DNA from: Dethiobacter sp.
Lineage (GTDB): Bacteria > Bacillota > Dethiobacteria > Dethiobacterales > Dethiobacteraceae
Length of the DNA: 60,011 nucleotides
Direction: 5' to 3'
Assembly: GCA_018335875.1 (NCBI GenBank)
Contig: JAGXRN010000011.1
Coordinates: forward strand, 1-60,011
A program made the position numbers and the translations under genes. Shown in pieces: positions 42,571 to 50,506 of this stretch (positions within the stretch are counted from its first letter, which is position 1; each line of letters opens with the position of its first letter). The notes under the pieces were generated by a model, which was given only the letters and a program-made list of their open reading frames with translations, was not told the DNA's origin and ran no database searches.

Positions 42571-44087
42571 TTCCCTTCACGCCCCTTCATTTTTTCCCTC
42601 AGCACGGAGAGTTCCACAATCTGCTCGGTGTGGCCGCCAATTTCTTCATAACGTGCACGGCTCATGGTATATTCCACAGGAGCCACTGTGGCAGGGGTAG
42701 GTACCCAGGTAAAAGCTTTTGGCGCCACTCTCTCCACATCGACACGGAAATTTATGCCTCCGCCGGGGAGAATAAAGGTTGGCGCCCCGCCGATGGTCAG
42801 GGTAGCTTCGCCGCGGTGTACGGCTTTTGTCAGCTCCAGAGGATAACCGGCCACACCGGCACGCGCACTGCCTCCGGTGCCCCCAAAATAAAGGGCGGAG
42901 ACCTTCGCCTCTTCGCAGGAAGCTGCAATTAACTCGACAACTTGCCCTGCTTCCTGTGTCAGAGGTATTTCCTGCAGGTTTCTGTTATCATCGAGGGTAA
43001 AGAGAGCTGCCTGCCGTCCGGTTGTCTCTGTTACCAGTATTTTTATACCCGGCCTTGCCACACTTGAATCAATGTTTCTGATAGCCTGGCGGGGTTCTTC
43101 GATATTAGTGCCTCCCCAGCCACCGCCGGGCTCTCCGAAATAGCGGCCCGGTGTACTGAGGCGTGCATTTGGCACCACACCGCTCCAGCCCAGGCCAGCC
43201 TCTTTACCGGCCCTGTGCTCTGAAAGGAGCCCCACTATGTGGTGGTCAAGAATGATTGCTTCGTCAACCGCGGCCGCAAGCTGTGAGGCAAACATGCCAA
43301 TGGTCGCACTACCGCAGCCCACACGCATCCTCTTGTCTTCTTTGCCGTTGATAACAGGGGCATGACCTACCTGCAGTTCAAGCAGAGCGCCGTTATCCAC
43401 ATTGAGAGTGACCCTTTCACCGTTACTGACCTCCACAATGGTGCGGGCAGCCACAGAGCCATGTTTACCGGTTAGTATGTTTGCACCACCCACAGCAATC
43501 ATCTTTGAACCGTATTCCTCAGTCTCCAGCATCCCCACCACCACGCCTTCGCGGCGCACTTTCGCGCCTTCCGCGCCGATATAAAAATTTGTATCCACTT
43601 TTATCTTGACGCCGCTATAGCTGAGTGGGGCTTCAGTAACCACAGTAACCACATCTACCCCGTTTACCGAATCCTGCACAATGTGCGGGGCAGGGCGGCA
43701 GCAGGGATAGGTGGAGCCGGCCCCCACCGCAGTAAGCAGCGGCCTTGAGATTTCCGGGCTTGCTTCATCTGTTTCCGGCACTGCCAGCACCAGCGTCCTG
43801 TTGCGCTGCAGGATTCCTTCCAGGTTAATATAGCGCCGGCACGCCCCTGTAAAGCCGGGCTTGATTGTGCATTGTACCGGACAGGCATCACAGCTGACAT
43901 ACACCTCTTCAGCTGTGCTTTGCGTGATTGGCGCTAAAGCTGTGCAAGGGCAGATACGCTCGCAAAGACCGCAGCGGACACATGTTTCTCCGATGACGGC
44001 AACTTCTTCCATTGTAATCGCTTTGAGCGGACAGTTTTCAGCACACAATCCGCAGCCGCTGCAAAGAGCTGTATCTACTGTAATCAT
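42567..44087 (-). CDS. hnr: 6-hydroxynicotinate reductase
   Basis: A 506-residue iron-sulfur flavoprotein that reduces 6-hydroxynicotinate to 1,4,5,6-tetrahydro-6-oxonicotinate with ferredoxin. Two [4Fe-4S] ferredoxin motifs lie at the N-terminus (CSGCGLCAENCP at 9-20 and CVRCGLCERICP at 36-47) and a further Cys set, CDACPVQC, at 66-73. VGCGSATIGMF (GSAT at 259-262) resembles the Thr attachment motif for covalent FMN. Glycine-rich segments GEPGGGWGGTN and FGGTGGSARAGVAG follow. The ATG at 44087 has GGAAGG six bases upstream. It overlaps the UPF0280 gene by four bases. Name and reaction are by likeness to the E. barkeri enzyme and operon context. Confidence 0.88.
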   Translation of the reverse strand: MITVDTALCSGCGLCAENCPLKAITMEEVAVIGETCVRCGLCERICPCTALAPITQSTAEEVYVSCDACPVQCTIKPGFTGACRRYINLEGILQRNRTLVLAVPETDEASPEISRPLLTAVGAGSTYPCCRPAPHIVQDSVNGVDVVTVVTEAPLSYSGVKIKVDTNFYIGAEGAKVRREGVVVGMLETEEYGSKMIAVGGANILTGKHGSVAARTIVEVSNGERVTLNVDNGALLELQVGHAPVINGKEDKRMRVGCGSATIGMFASQLAAAVDEAIILDHHIVGLLSEHRAGKEAGLGWSGVVPNARLSTPGRYFGEPGGGWGGTNIEEPRQAIRNIDSSVARPGIKILVTETTGRQAALFTLDDNRNLQEIPLTQEAGQVVELIAASCEEAKVSALYFGGTGGSARAGVAGYPLELTKAVHRGEATLTIGGAPTFILPGGGINFRVDVERVAPKAFTWVPTPATVAPVEYTMSRARYEEIGGHTEQIVELSVLREKMKGREGK

Positions 44088-44105
44088 GAACAACCTTCCT
44101 TTGAC

Positions 44106-44735
44106 TCACTTTTTCATCATTTCACGGAAAATTTTAATCACTGCAGAATTATCTTCAGAGCCAAGTCCGAAATTGCTTGCTTTTCTGAAGAAATGGTGAG
44201 CAAGTTTACCGAAGAATATTGGGTCATCGTCCTGCTCCCCCATCTCCATAGCCAGTTCCATATCTTTGAGCAGAAGGTCTGTGGTGAAACCAGGGGTAAA
44301 ATCATCAGGAAGTATAAAGGATGCTGCTTTTTTTTCAAGACAATAACTTGCCCCCTCCTGCCCGCCGCTGACAGGGGCATCGAGCATTTCCCCTCCCCGT
44401 CCCCGCACTTCTCTGTATATCTGCCTGGTCAGGGTGGGAGATGATGTGCTCATATCAACAACAATCTTGCCGGCGCTTATCTCCTCAATGATACCGTTTT
44501 TACCCAGAACAACAGCTTCTGTATTCTTGGGCAGCGGCAGCATTAAAATGATTATCTCCGCCCGCGCCGCTGCTTCCCGGGGCGAAGCAGCAGGTATTGC
44601 TCCCTGCGCTGCCAGGCGGCTCACTTTTGATGCGACAGAATCATATGCCAGCAGGGGGTAGCCGCACTCCACAAGGCGCAACGCCATGGGCGCACCCATG
44701 GTGCCAAGGCCGATAAAGCCGATTGTTTTTTTCAT
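44106..44735 (-). pseudogene. hgd: 2-(hydroxymethyl)glutarate dehydrogenase-like gene with internal deletion
   Basis: The product starts MKKTIGFIGLGTMGAPMALR, a perfect N-terminal NAD(P) fold of the 3-hydroxyisobutyrate dehydrogenase family, and continues to DAPVSGGQEGA at about 126. It then jumps to a C-terminal segment (FILPDDFTPGFTTDLLLKDM, GLGSEDNSAVI). About 90-100 residues normally lie between, including the catalytic Lys (KMVNN-type motif), so the enzyme should be dead although the frame is intact and the length is 209 instead of about 300. GGAGGGG precedes the start. In E. barkeri this enzyme reduces 2-formylglutarate; its loss here means the pathway must go another way. Confidence 0.8.
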
Positions 44736-44776
44736 CAGACTGTCCCCTCCACTGCCTTTTACCGGCAGCCACAGCA

Positions 44777-45556
44777 CTACTCTCTAAATCCGAGTTCCGC
44801 CGAGATTTCTTTAACCATCTCCAGCAACAGATTTATATACCGCTTCCTCTTGTCCTTATTGATTCTGAACTGAGGTCCCACGACAGAAAGGCTGGCAATG
44901 GCACTGCCGTCTCTTACCCTTATAGGGGCAGATACTGCAAATGCTCCTTCTACGTGTTCCCCCTCGGTGATAGAGTAACCGTTCTCACGGATGAGAGCAA
45001 TTTCCCGCCGCAGCTGCTCTGCATCTGTGACTGACTTATTGGTAACACGGGGAAGGCCTTCTGCTATGATTAAGTCAATGCGGTCATCGGGAAGATAGGC
45101 CAGCAGCACCTTACGGGAAGCGCCGGTGTGGAGATATTCACGGCTGCCCATGGGGGTCAGGTAGACAAGTGCATTATTGGGGTCAAGACGTTCTATACAG
45201 ATCCCTCTTCCTCTGTCTTCAATCTGCAGAGTAACCGTCTCATTGGTCTCGTCCCTCAATTTCTCCATATAGGGAAGAACCATATCCCTTATCCTGAATT
45301 GCTTGTTAATAAGGTAGGCCAGTTCCAGCGCCTTAAAGCCGAGTTGGTATTTCTTTGTTTTACTGTCCTGTTTGATGAATCCTTTTTCCTCCAAAGCGCA
45401 AAGATGCCGCAGCACATTGGCCTTGGGAATGCCGGAAAGCCTGACAAATTCTGAAAGGCCAATCTGCATTCTATCTATGGTATAATAGTCGAGCAAACTA
45501 AGGGCAACCAGCACAGTTTTCGTTCCATTTTCACCGGTAATGACTTTACACCTCAC
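44777..45556 (-). CDS. IclR family regulator of the nicotinate operon
   Basis: A 259-residue regulator. A winged helix-turn-helix occupies about 10-75 (LSEFVRLSGIPKANVLRHLC, ALEEKGFIKQD), and the C-terminal IclR effector domain follows, with YLHTGASRKVLLAYLP and EGAFAVSAPIRVRDG. It probably senses nicotinate or an intermediate. It is the first gene of the minus-strand operon, about 40 bases before the damaged hgd gene. The GTG at 45556 is the only clear start but lacks a good ribosome-binding site; an internal start slightly downstream is possible. A perfect inverted repeat lies just upstream. Confidence 0.88.
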   Translation of the reverse strand: MRCKVITGENGTKTVLVALSLLDYYTIDRMQIGLSEFVRLSGIPKANVLRHLCALEEKGFIKQDSKTKKYQLGFKALELAYLINKQFRIRDMVLPYMEKLRDETNETVTLQIEDRGRGICIERLDPNNALVYLTPMGSREYLHTGASRKVLLAYLPDDRIDLIIAEGLPRVTNKSVTDAEQLRREIALIRENGYSITEGEHVEGAFAVSAPIRVRDGSAIASLSVVGPQFRINKDKRKRYINLLLEMVKEISAELGFRE

Positions 45557-45565
45557 TATACATAT

Positions 45566-45584
45566 CGGTTCAATAAATGAACCG
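45566..45584. promoter_or_regulatory. Perfect inverted repeat, probable IclR operator
   Basis: CGGTTCA and TGAACCG flank the five bases ATAAA, ten bases upstream of the regulator start. The size fits the 15-20 bp palindromes bound by IclR-family dimers. The close position suggests autoregulation and control of the whole operon. Confidence 0.65.
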
Positions 45585-45745
45585 TTGGTTTATATTTTTA
45601 GATATATTCGCTCTCCGGTGGCCATATTCCTTCTTGTTTATAGATTATTTCGATTTGTTTATACAATCATTTTTGAAAGATTTCTTGCAGGAAAAAATAT
45701 GGCAAGGGAGAATTAAACTTTATATCAGTTAAGGAGAAAACTATA

Positions 45746-46084
45746 TTGAGACTGGTCTTTAAATTATGGCTGACACAAGAAGAAAAGGCCTTCGGAGAAG
45801 GCCCCTGTGAATTGCTGGAGAGGATTCGCAGCAGCGGTTCCCTGAAAAAGGCTGCTGAAGAAATGGGTATGTCATACAGTAAAGCCTGGACTGTTATCAG
45901 GAGAGCTGAAAAACAGCTGGGGGTTACATTGCTGTTGCGTAAAGCCGGCGGTACTGAAGGAGGCGGCTCGCTTTTAACTGCAGAGGCTCATGACCTGATT
46001 ACACGCTACAGGCAATTCTGCAGTGAAGCCGGGGACGCCCTTTTGATCCTTTATAAAAAACATTTTACAGGCTTTTTCGACTGA
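45746..46084 (+). CDS. ModE-like DNA-binding protein (no molybdate domain)
   Basis: A 112-residue winged helix protein of the ModE N-terminal/LysR-like type: SGSLKKAAEEMGMSYSKAWT and VIRRAEKQLG form the helix-turn-helix, and GGGSLLTAEA is the conserved wing of ModE. The C-terminal MopI/TOBE domains that bind molybdate in E. coli ModE are absent, so it must sense molybdate by another subunit or act as a simple repressor. The TTG start is preceded by AGGAG. A near-perfect ModE-type palindrome lies 18 bases after the gene, before yqeB. Divergent from the nicotinate operon. Confidence 0.85.
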   Translation: MRLVFKLWLTQEEKAFGEGPCELLERIRSSGSLKKAAEEMGMSYSKAWTVIRRAEKQLGVTLLLRKAGGTEGGGSLLTAEAHDLITRYRQFCSEAGDALLILYKKHFTGFFD

Positions 46085-46101
46085 AGATTATTTTTTTACC
46101 G

Positions 46102-46127
46102 GCGTTATTCTAAAAATAGTATAACGC
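46102..46127. promoter_or_regulatory. ModE-type operator upstream of yqeB
   Basis: GCGTTAT and ATAACGC are separated by 12 bases; the inner part also pairs (TCTA with TAGT), so the two 11-base half sites match at 10 positions. The CGTTAT-N12-ATAACG arrangement equals the ModE consensus known from proteobacteria. It sits between the modE-like gene and yqeB. Confidence 0.7.
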
Positions 46128-46181
46128 TAACCATAATTTAAGGCAACACGTCAGACGAATAGCAAAAAAGGCGGGATAAAA

Positions 46182-47012
46182 GTGATTAAACCTGGCAGGG
46201 TCATTATTAAAGGAGCGGGTGATTTGGCAAGCGGTGTGGCGCACCGGCTGTGGTACGCCGGTTTTGACGTGATAATGCTGGAACTGCCTGCACCTGTGGT
46301 TGTCAGGAGAACTGTTTCATTTGCCGCTGCAGTCTTTAGCGGGTGTGCCCAGATAGAAGGTGTAAGCGCCAGGTTATGCAGAGATTCCGGCGAGGCAGAA
46401 AAACTGCTTGAAAAGAGGATTATCCCGGTACTGGTGGACCCTGCCGGCAGTCTTATCAATTGCTTGCGGCCGCAAGCTTTTGTTGACGCTGCCATGGCCA
46501 AAAAGAACACCGGCGCCACTATTGGCGCTGCTCCAGTTGTAGTCGCCCTTGGGCCGGGCTTTACCGCCGGCGTGGATGTAGACGCCGTCATTGAAACAAA
46601 ACGCGGTCATAATCTGGGCAGGGTGATATACAGCGGCACTGCCGCCGAAAATACCGGGATTCCCGGTGGGGTGGGCGGCTTTACTGTGGAAAGGCTGCTG
46701 AGAGCTCCCGTTAACGGCACTTTTTTACCGCACAAGGAAATCGGCGAGATAGCAGCGGCTGGTGAAACTGTGGCCACTGTGGACGGGATGCCGGTGGTAG
46801 CCGCCATCGACGGCTTGCTGCGCGGCCTCCTCTTTCCGGCCAGCATAGTTAAAAAAGGCATGAAGGTAGGCGACATCGACCCCCGCGGCAGCGAGGCCGA
46901 CTGCTATACCATTTCTGATAAAGCAAGGGCGGTGGCAGGCGGAGTGCTTGAAGCTCTCATGCACCTGAATCACAGGATGTCCTATGACAAAAAGGGCGGT
47001 GAGAAGATTTGA
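46182..47012 (+). CDS. yqeB: Selenium-dependent molybdenum hydroxylase maturation protein YqeB
   Basis: A 276-residue protein of the EF2563/YqeB family: VIIKGAGDLASGVAHRLWYA at the start is a nucleotide-binding fold, and the later GPGFTAGVDVDAVIETKRGH and GIPGGVGGFTVERLL are family marks. YqeB is found almost only with enzymes that carry labile, non-selenocysteine selenium on molybdenum, such as nicotinate and purine dehydrogenases; its exact step is not settled. GTG start with a weak upstream site. First gene of a four-gene operon, under the ModE-type palindrome, next to the nicotinate dehydrogenase operon that needs the cofactor. Confidence 0.9.
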   Translation: MIKPGRVIIKGAGDLASGVAHRLWYAGFDVIMLELPAPVVVRRTVSFAAAVFSGCAQIEGVSARLCRDSGEAEKLLEKRIIPVLVDPAGSLINCLRPQAFVDAAMAKKNTGATIGAAPVVVALGPGFTAGVDVDAVIETKRGHNLGRVIYSGTAAENTGIPGGVGGFTVERLLRAPVNGTFLPHKEIGEIAAAGETVATVDGMPVVAAIDGLLRGLLFPASIVKKGMKVGDIDPRGSEADCYTISDKARAVAGGVLEALMHLNHRMSYDKKGGEKI

Positions 47013-48040
47013 AGGCACGGTGCCTTGATACGCGCAAGTCGGTTGGCAGGGTAATCTGCCACGACATCACAAAAATTGAAAAAGGCGCATTTAAGGGCGC
47101 CCTTTTTAAAAAGGGCCACATTATCAGGGAAGAGGATGTGGAAGTACTATTAGACATCGGCAAGAGCAATATCTACATCATTGAGCTTGCGGGAGACGAA
47201 CTGCACGAAGACGAAGCAGGTCAAAGAATAGCAGATGCACTGTGCGGCCCAGGGGTTGTCCTGCAGGGCCCTGCCGAGGGCAGAGTAGACCTGAGGGCCG
47301 GACACAAAGGCCTGCTTAAGGTTGATTCAGCACGCACAAACAGGATCAACGCCATTAAGAATGTAGCGGTATCCACGCTGCACACAAATTCACCTGTGGA
47401 CAGCGGTGACATGCTGGCGGGCTGCAGAGTAATCCCCCTGGTGGTGAAAGAAATGACTGTGAAACGGGTTGAGAAAATCTGTGCCGGCACACCTCCGGTG
47501 ACAGTCGTACCTTATCAGGCCCTTAAGTTAGGCGTGGTGGTGACAGGGCGAGAAGTGGCGGAAGGCCGCATCAGAGATGGATTTGTGCCTGTGCTGCAGG
47601 AAAAAGCCTCTTCCTTTGGCTTGGAAGCGCCTGAGGTGCTGTTTGCCGCAGACGAAAAAGAGTTAATTGCCGCCGCCATTAAAGAAATGCTTGGCAGGGG
47701 CTGTACAATGGTGATAGTGACAGGCGGCATGTCGGTTGACCCTGACGATGTGACCCCGGGAGCCATCAAAAAGACCGGCGCCAAAATAGTGAAGTATGGA
47801 GCACCGGTCCTGCCGGGAGCGATGTTTATGCTGGCCTACATGGGGAAAGTGCCAATCATCGGCCTGCCGGCCTGCGCCATGTACTTCAAAACAACTGTCC
47901 TTGACCTCTTTTTACCGCGCATCATGGCGGGAGAAGAAATCAGGGCGCGCGATATTACAATGCTTGGCCATGGCGGGCTTTGCCGCCGCTGCACAGCCTG
48001 TGTCTTCCCCAACTGTTCGTTTGGAAAAGGAGCGAATTGA
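47009..48040 (+). CDS. MoeA/MogA-like molybdopterin-binding protein
   Basis: A 343-residue protein. The C-terminal half holds the MoCF_biosynth fold with KLGVVVTGREVAEGRIRDGF, MVIVTGGMSVDPDDVTPGAI and VPIIGLPACAMYFKTTVLDL. The N-terminal part lacks most of the usual MoeA domains. Such stand-alone proteins accompany yqeB and xdhC in clusters for molybdenum hydroxylases and probably load or insert metal into the cofactor. The C-terminus has a Cys pair pattern (LCRRCTACVFPNCSFG) that may bind a metal. The TTG start overlaps the yqeB stop. Confidence 0.85.
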   Translation: MKARCLDTRKSVGRVICHDITKIEKGAFKGALFKKGHIIREEDVEVLLDIGKSNIYIIELAGDELHEDEAGQRIADALCGPGVVLQGPAEGRVDLRAGHKGLLKVDSARTNRINAIKNVAVSTLHTNSPVDSGDMLAGCRVIPLVVKEMTVKRVEKICAGTPPVTVVPYQALKLGVVVTGREVAEGRIRDGFVPVLQEKASSFGLEAPEVLFAADEKELIAAAIKEMLGRGCTMVIVTGGMSVDPDDVTPGAIKKTGAKIVKYGAPVLPGAMFMLAYMGKVPIIGLPACAMYFKTTVLDLFLPRIMAGEEIRARDITMLGHGGLCRRCTACVFPNCSFGKGAN

Positions 48041-48826
48041 ATGAATCAGGAAATTTATACACTGCTTTCTCAGATGGTGGAAAATAGAGAACCGGCGGCA
48101 CTGGTGACTGTGGTGGAAGCAAAAGGCTCTTCGCCGGGCAGGCCGGGTTTCAGGATGCTGGTAGACAGTCAAGGCAACACCTGGGGCACTGTGGGGGGCG
48201 GCCTGCTGGAGGCAACTGTGATTAAAGAAGCAGTGGCGGCTATCAGTGAGGAAAAAAGCAGAATTAAGACTTACACTCTGACCCAGGATAAAGCCAAGGG
48301 CCTTGGTATGGTATGCGGCGGGGAAATAACAGTCTTTATTGATGCCATCGTTCCCTCCGATACCCTGGTTATAGCGGGCGCCGGCCATGTGGCACAGCCG
48401 CTGGCAGCCATGGCCGCAATGATACAGCTGCGGATCGTTGTCATTGATGACAGGGAAGAATTCTGTAACCCGGAGAGGTTTCCCACTGCAGGTCACTGCC
48501 TGGTGGGGGACATACAGGAAGAACTAAAAAAGCTCAAGCTCGATAAAAGCAGCTATATTGTACTTATCACCAGGGGACACGCCCTGGATCAGGCAGCGCT
48601 GGAGACAGTGGTCAACTCCGAAGCCGCGTATATCGGCATGATCGGCAGCAAAACAAAGGTCAAAGAGGTTTTCAGCAAGCTCAGGGAAAAAGGAGTGCCC
48701 CAGGAAAGCCTGCAAAAAGTTTATACTCCCATCGGACTTGAGATAGGGGCACAAACAGCAGAAGAGATAGCCGTCAGTATATTGGCTGAAATAATTGCCG
48801 TTAAAAACAAGAAAATATTCAAATAA
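48041..48826 (+). CDS. XdhC/CoxI family cofactor-maturation protein
   Basis: A 261-residue XdhC-type chaperone. The N-terminal XdhC_CoxI part has EAKGSSPGRPGFRMLVDSQG and GTVGGGLLEATV; the C-terminal Rossmann part has LVIAGAGHVAQPLAAMAAMI, VVIDDREEFCNPERFP and AAYIGMIGSKTKV. XdhC binds molybdopterin cofactor and delivers its sulfurated form to xanthine-dehydrogenase-type enzymes; here a selenium transfer role is likely by context. It begins at once after the previous stop codon, with GGAGCG upstream. No sulfur-transfer Cys motif is obvious apart from MVCGGE. Confidence 0.9.
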   Translation: MNQEIYTLLSQMVENREPAALVTVVEAKGSSPGRPGFRMLVDSQGNTWGTVGGGLLEATVIKEAVAAISEEKSRIKTYTLTQDKAKGLGMVCGGEITVFIDAIVPSDTLVIAGAGHVAQPLAAMAAMIQLRIVVIDDREEFCNPERFPTAGHCLVGDIQEELKKLKLDKSSYIVLITRGHALDQAALETVVNSEAAYIGMIGSKTKVKEVFSKLREKGVPQESLQKVYTPIGLEIGAQTAEEIAVSILAEIIAVKNKKIFK

Positions 48827-48881
48827 AGCAACCTGAAATGCTGCTCTTGTAAAGAACACCTTTTGGGGGGAGGAAACTGTT

Positions 48882-50249
48882 GTGGCTGCATCGGGTTTTG
48901 TGTCCGGGCTTGGCCTGGAAGGCAGCGCTGTGGTTGCCGTTTATGGCGCCGGCGGTAAATCGATGATTATTGCAGGATTGGCACAGGAGTTGGTGGCAGC
49001 ACAGAATAAAGTTATCCTTACCACCACCACAAAAATATACTGTCCGGATGATATGCCTGTTATCACCTGCCGCAACCTGCACGAGGCGACGGTCAAAACC
49101 GAAAAAGTCCTTAAGTCCCATCCCATGGTGGCCTTGGGCACTTCCGTGTTACCGGATGGAAAGTTAGAAGGCATAGACAGCGATTGGGTAGGTCAACTAA
49201 AACAAAGTGGCCTGGCCCCCTATATACTGGTGGAGGCGGATGGGGCTGCCGGGCTGCCGGTTAAGGGCTTTGCAGCACATGAACCTGTCATACCTGCTGC
49301 CGCCACGGTCATTGTCCCCGTACTCGGCCTTGATGCCTTAACTCTTCCGCTGCGACAGAATGCCGTGCACAGGCCAAAACTCCTGGCAGTCCAGGCGCAG
49401 GCTGCAGACAACGAACCGTTAAATGCAGGCCACCTTATTAACTCCCTTAAACACATGATTGCACTGGGACAAATGCAGGCGCCTGCGGCAAGTATTGTAC
49501 CTGTACTAAACAAGGTTGAAACTGTTTCCGATATGTCCGTTATAAATGTAATAGTCCAGGGGATGCAAGTGCTCCCCAATGTGGACAGGCTTCTTTTTAC
49601 CAGTGCCCAGGAAAAAGAGCCGGTCAGATTTATTTTTCACAGGTCGCGCCATGCTTTTTTGCCCCGCGTTTCCTGTGTTATACTGGCAGCCGGTTCATCA
49701 AGGCGCATGGGTAAAGACAAACTCGCTCTTAGAATCAATAACTGGACAGTCCTTGAACATACAGTCAACAACGTCCTGTCAGCGGATATGGGTGAGGTCA
49801 TCCTGGTAACACAGCCTGATTCATGGGCAGCCTCGCTTTTCCCGCCGGAGAAAGTTAAATTGGTTTTTAATCAGGAATATTTAAAGGGACAGGCTTCCTC
49901 ACTCACAGCCGGTCTTGAAGCAGTATCAGAGACCTCCCAGGCCGTTATTTTTGCCCTGGGTGACCAACCCTTTGTGCCCCCTTCAGTTTTTTCCGCTCTG
50001 CTTGAAAACTACCGGTGCACTCTGAAGCCTGCGGTCTACCCCGTCTTCAAAAAACAAAGGGGCAACCCAGTGCTTTTTGACAGGATGCTCTTCCCCATGC
50101 TTAAAAAACTACTTGGGGATGAAGGCGGCAGGCAGATACTAATGAACCTGCCAGAAGACCGGACCTGCCCGGTAGAAGTCTCTTCAGCGGAAATACTTGC
50201 AGATATAGATACAGAAGAGGATTATAAAAAATACATTAACAATTCATAG
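48882..50249 (+). CDS. YqeC-MocA fusion: selenium cofactor protein plus MoCo cytidylyltransferase
   Basis: A 455-residue two-domain protein. Residues about 1-235 are YqeC: VAVYGAGGKSMIIAGLAQEL (P-loop-like), LTTTTKIYCP and VEADGAAGLPVKGFAAHEPV. Residues about 255-455 are a MocA-type nucleotidyltransferase: SCVILAAGSSRRMGKDKLAL, GQASSLTAGLEAV and FALGDQPFVPPSV. MocA attaches CMP to molybdopterin. The two activities are usually encoded by neighbouring genes. The fusion ties nucleotide addition to selenium cofactor biosynthesis in one polypeptide. GTG start after GGGGGGAGG. Last gene of the maturation operon, followed by a terminator. Confidence 0.88.
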   Translation: MAASGFVSGLGLEGSAVVAVYGAGGKSMIIAGLAQELVAAQNKVILTTTTKIYCPDDMPVITCRNLHEATVKTEKVLKSHPMVALGTSVLPDGKLEGIDSDWVGQLKQSGLAPYILVEADGAAGLPVKGFAAHEPVIPAAATVIVPVLGLDALTLPLRQNAVHRPKLLAVQAQAADNEPLNAGHLINSLKHMIALGQMQAPAASIVPVLNKVETVSDMSVINVIVQGMQVLPNVDRLLFTSAQEKEPVRFIFHRSRHAFLPRVSCVILAAGSSRRMGKDKLALRINNWTVLEHTVNNVLSADMGEVILVTQPDSWAASLFPPEKVKLVFNQEYLKGQASSLTAGLEAVSETSQAVIFALGDQPFVPPSVFSALLENYRCTLKPAVYPVFKKQRGNPVLFDRMLFPMLKKLLGDEGGRQILMNLPEDRTCPVEVSSAEILADIDTEEDYKKYINNS

Positions 50250-50262
50250 AGTGAGTAAACAT

Positions 50263-50290
50263 AAAAAACTCCGTAGGGCGGAGTTTTTAT
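50263..50290 (+). terminator. Terminator of the molybdenum/selenium maturation operon
   Basis: AAACTCCG and CGGAGTTT pair around a five-base loop, with A run before and TTTTT after. Confidence 0.85.
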
Positions 50291-50428
50291 GTATTTCCTT
50301 TAGTGAGACCATATTACTTTTCGGGACTGATACCAAACCCATAGCAGATTCCACTGTTAAGCTATCGCTTACGCCGGTGTGTAGCTCAATCACACTCCGT
50401 TAGCAGTGATGATTAGCCGCCAACAAAC

Positions 50429-50454
50429 CAGGGAGGGTAAAACTACCCTCCCTG
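50429..50454 (-). terminator. Terminator after the nitrilase gene
   Basis: A perfect 11-pair stem, CAGGGAGGGTA with TACCCTCCCTG, loop of four. On the minus strand GGTTTGTTGG follows, so the T tract is short. Confidence 0.7.
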
Positions 50455-50506
50455 ACAAGTACAAATCAGAAACGTGTTAATTAAGCCTACCACCCTAACT
50501 ACTTGA

